This document shows, in pieces, positions 33,244 to 42,426 of a DNA stretch of 64,000 nucleotides; positions within the stretch are counted from its first letter, which is position 1; each line of letters begins with the position of its first letter. This stretch comes from Nonomuraea sp. NEAU-A123 (lineage in GTDB: Bacteria; Actinomycetota; Actinomycetes; Streptosporangiales; Streptosporangiaceae), in contig NZ_JAHFZZ010000003.1 of NCBI RefSeq assembly GCF_018603905.1, forward strand, positions 372,001-436,000, in the 5' to 3' direction. The notes under the pieces were generated by a model. The model searched no databases. It saw nothing but the letters and a program-made list of their open reading frames with translations, and was not told the origin of the DNA. The position numbers and the translations under genes were made by a program.

Positions 33244-34200
33244 TCAGGCCGTGGGGGCCAGGTCACGGACTGCCTGCGTGATGGTCACCTCGCCGCCCGG
33301 GATGGGCGCGAGCACGGGTGTGTCGAGGCCGTTGTCCACGTACTCCTGGATCCTGGCCCGGCAGGTCGCCGCGTCGCCGTGGATGACCAGCGCGTCGACC
33401 ACCTCGTCCGGGATCGACTTGAGCGCGGCCTGCCGGTCGCCGGCCGCCCACGCCTCGTGCATCGGCCGCAGCACCTCGCCTCGGCCGAGCCAGTCGTGGA
33501 AGGCGGCGTAGGCCGGCACGGTGAGGTAGGCGGCGAGCATCCAGCGGGCCAGCGCGCGTACCTTGTCGGTGTCCTCGCTCACGCAGACGAACAGGCGGGC
33601 GATCAGCTCGGTGTCGCCGATCTCGGCCCGCACCTTCCGCACGTCGTCGGGCGAGAGCCAGTTGGTGATCGCGCCGTCCGCCTCCTCGGCGGCCAGGTGC
33701 AGCATCCGGGGCCGCAGCGCCGCCAGCACGACCTTCGGCGGGATCTTCGGCGCCCGCTCCAGCTTGAACCCCTTGATCTCGAACGTCTCGTACCGCTCCG
33801 ACACCTTCTCGCCCGTCAGCGCCGCCTTGAGGAAGCGCAGGGTGTCACGGGTACGCGCGTACGGCTTGGCGAACTCGACCGCGTTCCAGCGCTCCACGAT
33901 CGCCGGGGAGGAGGAGCCGATGCCGAGCACGAACCGGCCGGGCGCCAGGTCGGCCAGCGTGGCGGCCTGCATCGCGAGCAGCGCCGGGCCACGCGTGAAC
34001 ACGGGCACGATGGCGCTGCCGAGCCGGATCCCCGGCGCCCACTGCGCGGCCATGGCCAGCGGCACGAACCCGTCGACGCCGTTGACCTCAGCCGACCACG
34101 CATCGGTGTAGCCGAGGGCGGGCAGCTCCGCGATCAGCTCCTGCGAGTCCGCCAGTGAACGGTCGTTGAACGGGATCGTCATGCCCCAGTTCTGAGTCAT
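33244..34200 (-). CDS. LLM class F420-dependent oxidoreductase
   Basis: The 318-aa luciferase-like barrel contains GYTDAWSAEVNGVDGFVPLA, LADLAPGRFVLGIGSSSPAI (typical of the F420-dependent branch) and PPKVVLAALRPRMLHLAAEE. It is the first gene of an oxidoreductase-amidase operon preceded by the TetR gene on the same strand. Together with the amidohydrolase it suggests catabolism of an amide-bearing xenobiotic or secondary metabolite. The substrate cannot be deduced. Confidence 0.88.
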   Translation of the reverse strand: MTQNWGMTIPFNDRSLADSQELIAELPALGYTDAWSAEVNGVDGFVPLAMAAQWAPGIRLGSAIVPVFTRGPALLAMQAATLADLAPGRFVLGIGSSSPAIVERWNAVEFAKPYARTRDTLRFLKAALTGEKVSERYETFEIKGFKLERAPKIPPKVVLAALRPRMLHLAAEEADGAITNWLSPDDVRKVRAEIGDTELIARLFVCVSEDTDKVRALARWMLAAYLTVPAYAAFHDWLGRGEVLRPMHEAWAAGDRQAALKSIPDEVVDALVIHGDAATCRARIQEYVDNGLDTPVLAPIPGGEVTITQAVRDLAPTA

Positions 34201-34251
34201 CGCGGCCTCCAGCGGGGTCGGGCGTCAATGTCGGGCGTCAACAGGGCGACC

Positions 34252-34269
34252 ATACCAACCGGCTGGTAT
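34252..34269. promoter_or_regulatory. Palindromic TetR-type operator ATACCAACCGGCTGGTAT
   Basis: The 18-bp element is an inverted repeat with one imperfect base pair (ATACCAACC / GGCTGGTAT). It lies 51 bp upstream of the F420 oxidoreductase start and just after the stop of a TetR gene. Its form, ATACC-N-GGTAT-like half-sites around a CCGG centre, is typical of many actinobacterial TetR operators. The adjacent TetR protein is the obvious ligand. Confidence 0.65.
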
Positions 34270-34304
34270 GTAGTCGCGGCCCTGACCGTTCCGGGCTTGC
34301 CGGG

Positions 34305-34982
34305 TCAGGCGCGCAGCTCGTGGACCGCCGCGATGAAGTCCTTCGTGATCCCCCGCAGCCCCGGCAGATGCGACAGGCCGACGAGCCGGTCCACCAGCGG
34401 GACCGTCACGTCGATCAGGCGATGGGTACGGACGCAGCCGGGAGAGGTGTCGTGCACCCAGAACAGCACCATGCCCATCGACAGCAGCCACAGCAGCTCC
34501 GGCAGCTCTTCGCGCAGCTCGGAGTTCATGCGGTCACGCGCCCCCTCGACCACCTGCCGGTAGATCGCGATCGACGCCTCACGGGCCGGCGAGGACTGGG
34601 CGCTGAACGGGCTCAGCGGGTTCGTGGGCTCGGCGGCATGCTTGAAGAACTTCACCGCGAACTCGTGATAGGGCTCCGAGACCCGCACCCACTCCCGCAG
34701 CACCCCACTCAGCCTGGCGGCGAACGACGACTCCGTGGCCAGCAGGTCACGGCAGGCCGCCTCGTGCTCGGCCTGGGCGCGGTCGTAGTAGGCCTGTATC
34801 AACGCCTCCTTGCCCTCGAAGTAGTAGTAGGCGTTACCGACGGATACACCGGCCTCGGCCGCGATGGCCCGCATCGTCGTCGCATCGAAGCCGCGCTCCC
34901 GGAACAGCCGCAAAGCCGTCTCGACGATGACTTCCCGCGTGCTCTCCGGTCCTCGGTTTCGGGCTTCGGACACGTTCGTCAC
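34305..34982 (-). CDS. TetR/AcrR family transcriptional regulator
   Basis: The protein is 225 aa. The HTH covers residues about 18-65 (LRLFRERGFDATTMRAIAAE, then GVSVGNAYYYFEGKEAL), and the large helical ligand domain follows. It lies upstream of, and in the same direction as, the oxidoreductase-amidase operon, with the palindromic operator in between, so it most likely represses that operon. An ATG or GTG at 34982 starts the frame (MTNVSEARNRGPESTREVIV). Confidence 0.9.
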   Translation of the reverse strand: MTNVSEARNRGPESTREVIVETALRLFRERGFDATTMRAIAAEAGVSVGNAYYYFEGKEALIQAYYDRAQAEHEAACRDLLATESSFAARLSGVLREWVRVSEPYHEFAVKFFKHAAEPTNPLSPFSAQSSPAREASIAIYRQVVEGARDRMNSELREELPELLWLLSMGMVLFWVHDTSPGCVRTHRLIDVTVPLVDRLVGLSHLPGLRGITKDFIAAVHELRA

Positions 34983-35128
34983 TTTACGTGGTAGTAGTGC
35001 GCTAGGTCAGGAAAGATCACGGTGATCCCCACCTCACGGCAAAAATCCCGGTGCGACAGGGGTTAGCTCGTGCGAACCATGGGATTGATGTTTCTGGCGG
35101 AAGGGCTATTCCGCGAAAAGGCATCGAC

Positions 35129-36334
35129 ATGTGGATACGTGGAACAGTACGGCTGCTAGCGGTCGTATTCCTCAACATTGAGATCTCCATAATCGCGCTG
35201 GCGTCGGCCGCTTCCGCCGCTTCGCAAGCACCCGACCGGGGGCAGCGGCAGACACCATCACCGATCACTCGGTCCTACCACATCGGGGGGACGATCGAGG
35301 CGCGCCGCTGGCACCCTTCGGTGGATCCGGCCAATTTCGGCTCGAGACCCGCCCTGAACGACGGGGGCCCCTCCGCCCACGGCCAGAAGTCCGTCGGACG
35401 CGACCCTGACACGACCGCGCGCGGCCCGGCGACAGCCGGCCGCGACTCGGAGCCGACCGTGACCGGCCCGGAACCGATCGCGTTCGGCCCCGTCACGCAC
35501 AAGAACGGCCCGGCAACGGCCGCGAACGCGCCGGAGACGGCTGTGGGCGCGCCGGAGACGCCCGTACGCGGCTCGGAGGCCGCTGTCCGTGACCGGGACG
35601 CGACGAACCCGCCGACGGAGTCACAGGGCCTCGCGCTCGCCGCTCAGCGACCCGACACACCGGCCAAGCCGCTCACAGACGCGGCGAAGCGCCGGACCTC
35701 GGTGCGGTACTCCAGCATCGCCGCCAGGCTAAAACTCGACCCCGAAACCATGCGAAAACCCGGAAACACCACCACACGAAAGACCGATACGGCCACCCCG
35801 CGAAAGGCCGATACGGCCACCCAGCGGAAGCGGGGCACGGCCACCACACGGAAGCTCGGCACCGCCGCCGGCAAGCACCAGCGGAGCACTCAAAGGACCG
35901 CCGGGGTGGATCTCACCCGCGTCAAGCCGAGGGCCGCGACCGTGCACCTGTCCCACGCACTCGCCGCCGACTGGCTCCGGGACGAGGGCCTGCATACGAA
36001 GTCCTCGGGCCACTGCACGAACCGGAACCTGTTCCACTGCACATCCCTGGAAGACGTCCGCACCTCGACCATCACGCGGGTGATCGAGCTCAAGCGCCAG
36101 AGCGGCTGCCCCATCATGGTCACCGGCGGCACAGAGACGGGCCACGCCCCGGGCCGCTTCAGCCACGGCAAGGGCTACAAGCTCGACATCACTCACAACT
36201 CATGCATCGACCGCTACATATCCAAAAAACACGAAAAATCCGGCACTCGCGGCGACGGCGCCGCCCTCTACCGATCGCCCGCAGGCACGGTCTTCGCCGA
36301 CGAGACAGACCACTGGGACATCCTGTTCCGGTAA
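35129..36334 (+). CDS. Secreted repeat-rich protein with C-terminal M15-like peptidase domain
   Basis: The protein is 401 aa. Residues 1-33 are a signal peptide (MWIRGTVRLLAVVFLNIEIS to ASAAS). About 60-200 is low-complexity with GP/ET/RD repeats, and about 215-285 is a basic tandem repeat of the form RK-x-DTAT/GTAT. The last 110 residues form a compact domain with SGHCTNRN, TGGTETGHAPGRFSHGKGYK-LD and DHWDILF. The H-x3-G-x3-D and terminal HxD/H pattern is that of M15/VanY-like zinc peptidases acting on peptidoglycan. Start chosen at the ATG before the signal peptide. It is a single-gene unit, and an inverted repeat follows it. Confidence 0.7.
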   Translation: MWIRGTVRLLAVVFLNIEISIIALASAASAASQAPDRGQRQTPSPITRSYHIGGTIEARRWHPSVDPANFGSRPALNDGGPSAHGQKSVGRDPDTTARGPATAGRDSEPTVTGPEPIAFGPVTHKNGPATAANAPETAVGAPETPVRGSEAAVRDRDATNPPTESQGLALAAQRPDTPAKPLTDAAKRRTSVRYSSIAARLKLDPETMRKPGNTTTRKTDTATPRKADTATQRKRGTATTRKLGTAAGKHQRSTQRTAGVDLTRVKPRAATVHLSHALAADWLRDEGLHTKSSGHCTNRNLFHCTSLEDVRTSTITRVIELKRQSGCPIMVTGGTETGHAPGRFSHGKGYKLDITHNSCIDRYISKKHEKSGTRGDGAALYRSPAGTVFADETDHWDILFR

Positions 36335-36342
36335 CACTCAGT

Positions 36343-36427
36343 CGCTTACCAGGTGGCCAACGAACCGGCCACGACACCGGCCGGCGTCCGCGGCGTAACG
36401 GCGGCGCGTCCGCCCACCTGGTAAGCG
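36343..36427. repeat. Long-range 14-bp inverted repeat downstream of the M15-like gene
   Basis: CGCTTACCAGGTGG (36343-36356) and CCACCTGGTAAGCG (36414-36427) are perfect complements separated by 57 bp that can fold further (CCGGCC/GGCCGG). It lies between convergent genes in a 246-bp gap and may act as a bidirectional terminator, or be a remnant of a small mobile repeat. The remaining gap shows no gene. Confidence 0.7.
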
Positions 36428-36580
36428 TCACCCTGGACAGACGTCCGCCCACGTCGGCGGATGGCGGCCCACCGTGCCGTGCCGTAAAAAAGACTCTTTC
36501 TCGAGATCCCCCGCCCGTGGCGAAGAAAGCAGCGCGCCGCACAGGAACGTGCGACGCGCCGCGTACAGAGCTCCGTACTG

Positions 36581-37635
36581 CTACAGCTCGGTGGCCACCA
36601 GTTCGGCGATCTCGGCGGCGTTCAGCGCCGCCCCCTTGCGCAGGTTGTCGCCGCACACGAACAAATCCAGCGTGTTCGGGAAGTCGATCGCCTGCCGGAC
36701 CCGCCCGACGTACGTCGGGTCGGTGCCCACGACATCCACCGGCGTCGGGAACACCCCGTTGGCCGGGTCGTCCATCAGCACCACCGTCGGCGCCGCCTCC
36801 AGCACCCGGTGCGCGTCCGCCACCGTGATGTCGCGCTCGAACCGCGCGTGCACCGCCAGCGAATGCGTGGTGATCACCGGCACCCGGACGCAGGTCGCGG
36901 AGACCTTCAGGTCGGGGATGCCGAGGATCTTGCGCGACTCGTTGCGCAGCTTGAGCTCCTCGGACGCCCAGCCGCCCTCCTTGTACGAGCCCGCCCACGG
37001 CACCACGTTGAACGCGACCGGCGCCGGGAACGGCGACTCCTCGGGCAGCCTGTTGGCCAGCACCTTGCGCACGTCGCCCGCCACCTGGCCGATCGACCGG
37101 TCACCGGCGAGCGCCTCGACCTCGTCGTACAGCCGCGCGGAACCCGCCACGCCCGCGCCGGAAACCGCCTGGTAGGAGGCGACGACGAGCTCCTTGAGCA
37201 CGTATTCGGCGTGCAGCGCGCCCATGGCCGCCATCATCGACAGCGTGGTGCAGTTGGGCGTCGAGATGATGTTGCGCGGCCGCAGTTGGGCGTCGAGCGG
37301 GTTGACCTCCGGCACGACCAGCGGGACGTCGGGCTCCATGCGGAACGTGCCCGACTTGTCGATCGCGATGGCGCCACGCTCGGCCGCGATCGGCACCCAC
37401 ACGGCCGACACCTCGTCGGGCACGTCGAAGATGGCGATGTCGATGCCGTCGAACACCTCGGGCGCCAGCGCCTGCACCACGACGTCCTCGCCACGCACCT
37501 TGAGCAGCTTGCCCGCCGAGCGCGCGGAGGCGACGAGGCGTACTTCGCCCCAGATGTCGGCGCGGGTGGAGACGAGGTCGCGCATGACGGTGCCGACGGC
37601 CCCGGTCGCGCCGATCAACGCCAGATTGGGCCTGC

Positions 37636-37639
<4 letters not shown>
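36581..37639 (-). CDS. asd: Aspartate-semialdehyde dehydrogenase
   Basis: The 352-aa NADPH-dependent enzyme makes aspartate semialdehyde from aspartyl phosphate for lysine, methionine, threonine and diaminopimelate synthesis. The nucleotide motif [10 protein letters not shown] is at the N-terminus, the catalytic cysteine (C130) is in IISTPNCTT and the active-site histidine is in [15 protein letters not shown]. Its ATG overlaps the lysC stop by 4 bp (ATGA), giving the lysC-asd operon conserved in actinobacteria. Confidence 0.96.
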
Positions 37640-38910
<1,271 letters not shown>

Positions 38911-38994
38911 GAGAGTCTCCCGGTTCGGACTGTGAGCTGCCAGTCTACTGGGGGCCTCTCATGGGCCTAATGGTTCATACCACTATGTGGACGA

Positions 38995-39525
38995 TCACAC
39001 CGTCGTGGTTTCCTCCGCCACGTCGAGCCGCGAGTGGGCCGCCAATGCCTGAAGTGCGCGCATGGCCGCGCCCGCGTGGTTGCCCCAAGTGTTGAAGTAG
39101 GAGTATTGCCACCACCACAACGCCTCGTGCGGCCGCCCCGCCTGGAAGTGGCGCAGACCGTGGATGAGGTCGGCCGCCACCGCCGTCAGGTCGTCGGAGA
39201 GCCGGTACGGCGTGACGCCCGTGTCCTTGTACGGGTCGAACACCTCGGCATAGTCGTCGACCGCCTCCAGCAACTCCGACAACGCGGTGCGCACGCCGTC
39301 GATGTCGGGATCCGCGCTCAGCGGCGGTTCGTAGTTGCCCGAGAGGATCACATCCTCGTTGGCGCCGAGCTTGGCGCCCGCGAGGCTCACCTGCGCCACC
39401 TCGACCAGCAACAGCGACCACATGGCGTCACCGCCCTCGCCGCTGGCGACCCTGGTCAGGCCGTCCAAATAGTTCTGCGCGTGGCCGGCTATCTCCTCCG
39501 CCAGCGCGCTCCACTGGTCAGACAT
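38995..39525 (-). CDS. DUF5063 family protein
   Basis: The 176-aa helical cytoplasmic protein contains [40 protein letters not shown] and [20 protein letters not shown], all hallmarks of DUF5063. It is coupled to recR by an 8-bp overlap. The ybaB-recR-DUF5063-lysC-asd order is conserved in actinomycetes. Function unknown, possibly DNA repair-related by association. Confidence 0.85.
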   Translation of the reverse strand: MSDQWSALAEEIAGHAQNYLDGLTRVASGEGGDAMWSLLLVEVAQVSLAGAKLGANEDVILSGNYEPPLSADPDIDGVRTALSELLEAVDDYAEVFDPYKDTGVTPYRLSDDLTAVAADLIHGLRHFQAGRPHEALWWWQYSYFNTWGNHAGAAMRALQALAAHSRLDVAEETTTV

Positions 39526-40117
39526 CCAGCAGCCTCCGTCCTTCGAATGCGCGGCCCAAGGTCACCTCGTCGGCGTACTCGAGGTCACCGCCCACAGGCA
39601 GACCGCTGGCCAGTCGTGTCACTTTCAGACCCATCGGCTTGACCAGACGGGCAAGGTAGGTAGCCGTCGCCTCCCCTTCGAGATTGGGGTCCGTGGCGAT
39701 GATGAGCTCCGTGACCCGGCCGTCGGCCAGGCGCGTCATGAGGTCACGGATGCGCAGATCGTCGGGGCCGATGCCGTCGATCGGGCTGATCGCGCCGCCG
39801 AGCACGTGATAGGTCCCGCGGAACTCGCGCGTCTTCTCGATCGCGACGACGTCCTTGGACTCCTCGACCACGCAGATCACATGAGTGTCCCGGCGCGGGT
39901 CGCGGCAGATGCGGCACTCCTCCTCGGCGGCCACGTTGCCGCACACCCGGCAGAACCTGACCTTCTCCTTGACCTCAAGCAGCGCGTGGGCCAGCCGCTT
40001 CACATCGGCCGGGTCGGCCGCCAGCAGGTGGAACGCGATCCGCTGCGCGCTCTTGGGACCGACGCCGGGCAGCATGCCGAGCTCATCGATCAGGTTCTGG
40101 ACGACCCCTTCGTACAT
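39518..40117 (-). CDS. recR: Recombination mediator RecR
   Basis: The protein is 199 aa. HhH ([19 protein letters not shown]), a four-cysteine zinc finger (Cys56, 59, 68, 71: CRVCGN...CRIC) and a Toprim domain ([20 protein letters not shown]) are in the canonical order. RecR works with RecO/RecF in loading RecA at gaps. It lies 3 bp downstream of ybaB, as in most bacteria. Confidence 0.96.
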   Translation of the reverse strand: MYEGVVQNLIDELGMLPGVGPKSAQRIAFHLLAADPADVKRLAHALLEVKEKVRFCRVCGNVAAEEECRICRDPRRDTHVICVVEESKDVVAIEKTREFRGTYHVLGGAISPIDGIGPDDLRIRDLMTRLADGRVTELIIATDPNLEGEATATYLARLVKPMGLKVTRLASGLPVGGDLEYADEVTLGRAFEGRRLLDV

Positions 40118-40120
40118 GGC

Positions 40121-40471
40121 CTAGAACCCTGGCAACTGTCCGAGACCGCCGCCGCCGAGCCCCTGGGCCAGCGGGCCCAGTTTCTCCTGCTGCAGGTCGG
40201 CCGCCGCGCGCACCGCGTCGCGTACCGCGGCGATCACCAGGTCGGCGATCGTGTCGGCCGTGTCCTGCGGGTCGTCGGCGTCGATCACGCTTGGGTCGAT
40301 CTTCAGTTCGAGCAGCTCTCCCGAGCCGTTGACAACGGCCGTGACCATGCCGCCGCCGGCCGAGCCCTCGATCTGCGCGTCGTTGAGCTCCTGCTGGGCG
40401 CTCACAAGCTGCTGCTGCATGAGCTGTGCCTGCTCCAGCAGCTGCTGCAGGTTGACATCCCCTGGGTTCAC
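40121..40471 (-). CDS. ybaB: YbaB/EbfC nucleoid-associated protein (housekeeping)
   Basis: The protein is 116 aa and starts [23 protein letters not shown]. The core [29 protein letters not shown] is canonical. It is a dimeric DNA-binding protein and sits in its usual dnaX/recR neighbourhood. It is clearly distinct from the two YbaB-like proteins at the ESX-type loci. Confidence 0.93.
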   Translation of the reverse strand: MNPGDVNLQQLLEQAQLMQQQLVSAQQELNDAQIEGSAGGGMVTAVVNGSGELLELKIDPSVIDADDPQDTADTIADLVIAAVRDAVRAAADLQQEKLGPLAQGLGGGGLGQLPGF

Positions 40472-40795
40472 CGTCGTGCGCTCCTCGTGGCTCCGCGTTC
40501 TTGACTGCCACGAGCCTACGGTGTTTGGGCCTCGTCATGTACTGGAGGGATGCCCGTGTTTCGCCTTGGCCGGATCCCGGCCCCCCTCCAGTGTCCGAGA
40601 CCCGGCCAACACGCCGGCCGGAGCGGCCGCACCACGCCGACGCGTTGCCGCACGCTAGCCGCGACAACGTTGCACACACGTTGCGTTCATTCAATCACCC
40701 TTTGCAATCCCCCTTTGCAATCCCACCGAACCGGTTGCGCCCGACAACCGCGAAGCGGATGCTCACCGTAAGTAATTGACTACTTGGGGTGTCCG
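40472..40795. promoter_or_regulatory. 324-bp divergent region with tandem 13-bp repeats
   Basis: No gene is seen between ybaB and the GAF-type regulator. The stretch contains a perfect tandem repeat CCCTTTGCAATCC at 40698-40710 and 40711-40723, and related TTGCACACA elements near 40673 and 40802. These AT-richer repeats stand about 75-100 bp before the regulator start and could be its operators. TTGACT near 40777 may be a -35 or part of the translation start region. Confidence 0.5.
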
Positions 40796-42184
40796 ATGCG
40801 TTGCACACATCTAGACGCGTACTCCCGCCGGTCTTGCGGGGTGCACGAAGCGGCGGTTACGGGAGAGGCCGCGCCCGGGGAAGCACGCGGACTGCCCTCT
40901 GCCTCCAGGCGGGGGTTCACAGGCGCGGGGATCGAGCCGGAAACCACCCTCCTCCCCCGCGACGTCACGGACAGCCCCGACGCACCCGAGCCACATCCGT
41001 TGCAGCCGCTGCTCCCCTTACTCGCCCACATAGCCGACGAATCCGCCCATGTCGTGGTCGTGACGGACGCCGAGGGCAGGGTCCTGGGGCGTGACGGCAA
41101 CCCTGACGCGACACGCGTCCCCGACCGGGCCGGCCTCGCCGACACCAACGGCGGCATGACCACCGCACCGGCGACCCGCCCGCCGGTGCGGGTCTACTCG
41201 GAAGAACAGCTCATGCGCATGCTGCACGTCCAGTCGCGCAGCGCCGCCCCGATCATCGACCCCGACACCGACCAGGTGCTCGGCTGCGTCGACATCACTG
41301 ATACGGCGCGCTCTCCCCATCCGGCCACGGTCGCGCTGGTCTGCGCCACCGCCAAGCTCGCCGAGACCCAGCTCGCGCTGCGCATGCACGAACGCGACGA
41401 GCGCCTGCGCCGCCGCTACGAGGCGCTGGGCGGCCGCCCCGGCATCCTGCTCTCGCCGACGGGCCGCGTCATCTCCGGAGACCCGCTGGGCACGCTCGGC
41501 GAACGGGTCCCGCTGCCCGCCCCCGGCGAGCGCATGATCCTCCGCGACGGCCGATTCGTCCTCCTAGAACCCTTCTCCGACGGCTACCTCCTGCGCGCCG
41601 CACCCCCGCCATCCGCTCCCGCCCGCCTCCGCCTCCACGGCTTCCTCGGCTCCGGATCGCCGACGGCCCTGGTGGGCGAGCGCCACCTGCCCCTCTCCCT
41701 CCGGCACACGGAGATCCTCGCCCTCCTGGCACTCCACCCCAGCGGCCTCACCGCCGAACAACTCTCTTTCCACCTGTACGGCGACGACGGCAATCCCGGG
41801 ACGATCCGGGTCGAGATCCACCGCCTCCGCGCCGAACTCGGCAACACGATCGGCGCCCGCCCGTACCGTCTGACCGCCCCCATCGAGGCCGACTTCCTGG
41901 AACTCCGACACCTCCTGGCAAGCTCGGACCCCGCGTCACTGGCACGCGCCTACACAGGCCCCCTGCTCCCCCGCTCGGAATCCCCCGAAATCCGCCGCGA
42001 ACGGGACGAACTTGAGGTCCAGGTACGCACGTGCCTCCTGCTGCGCGGCTCACCCGACGATCTGTGGGCGTACGCGCAGACGTCCGGGGGCCGAGAAGAC
42101 CTCGAGGTCCTCCAGCGCCTCGCCACCACCCTCCCCGCCACCGACCACCGCGCCGCCGCCGCCCGCGCCCGCCTCCGCGCCTGA
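40796..42184 (+). CDS. GAF-domain transcriptional regulator (AcoR/SARP-like family without sigma-54 domain)
   Basis: The protein is 462 aa. A GAF-like sensor covers about residues 75-205 (LAHIADESAHVVVVTDAEGR, VDITDTARSPHPATVALVCA, then KLAETQLALRMHERDE). The second half (about 280-460) has HLPLSLRHTEILALLALHPS, LTAEQLSFHLYGDD and TIRVEIHRLRAELG, an OmpR/LuxR-like winged helix as in actinomycete regulators that control aldehyde or alcohol dehydrogenases. The central GAF segment around DATRVPDRAGLADTNGGMTT is shorter and less conserved than relatives, so ligand binding may be lost. The start is uncertain: ATG 40796 or TTG 40784. Confidence 0.75.
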   Translation: MRCTHLDAYSRRSCGVHEAAVTGEAAPGEARGLPSASRRGFTGAGIEPETTLLPRDVTDSPDAPEPHPLQPLLPLLAHIADESAHVVVVTDAEGRVLGRDGNPDATRVPDRAGLADTNGGMTTAPATRPPVRVYSEEQLMRMLHVQSRSAAPIIDPDTDQVLGCVDITDTARSPHPATVALVCATAKLAETQLALRMHERDERLRRRYEALGGRPGILLSPTGRVISGDPLGTLGERVPLPAPGERMILRDGRFVLLEPFSDGYLLRAAPPPSAPARLRLHGFLGSGSPTALVGERHLPLSLRHTEILALLALHPSGLTAEQLSFHLYGDDGNPGTIRVEIHRLRAELGNTIGARPYRLTAPIEADFLELRHLLASSDPASLARAYTGPLLPRSESPEIRRERDELEVQVRTCLLLRGSPDDLWAYAQTSGGREDLEVLQRLATTLPATDHRAAAARARLRA

Positions 42185-42426
42185 CACCCTCCAGCCGACT
42201 CCCCCAACACCTCTCCACACGCTCAAGCACGGGAGACACACCTCCGTCGGCTCCTCACCCGCCCAAGTACGGTGACGCTCCCGCACGGCCTGGCGCAGGG
42301 ACACTCCCGCCCTCCGCTCCTCGCACTGCCCAGCGCGGGAAGACACTCGCCCGCCAGCTCTTCGCACGACCCGACGCGGTAGGCACCCCCTGAATCGGTG
42401 CGGCCTACCCGGTGTGGTCGGTGTGG
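42185..42426. terminator. Convergent gap with hairpin GGTAGGCACC...GGTGCGGCCTACC
   Basis: The 242-bp gap between the GAF regulator and dnaX contains no gene. At 42378-42409 GGTAGGC pairs with GCCTACC, and the inner CACC/GGTG extends the stem with a small bulge. It probably terminates both convergent transcripts. Confidence 0.5.
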
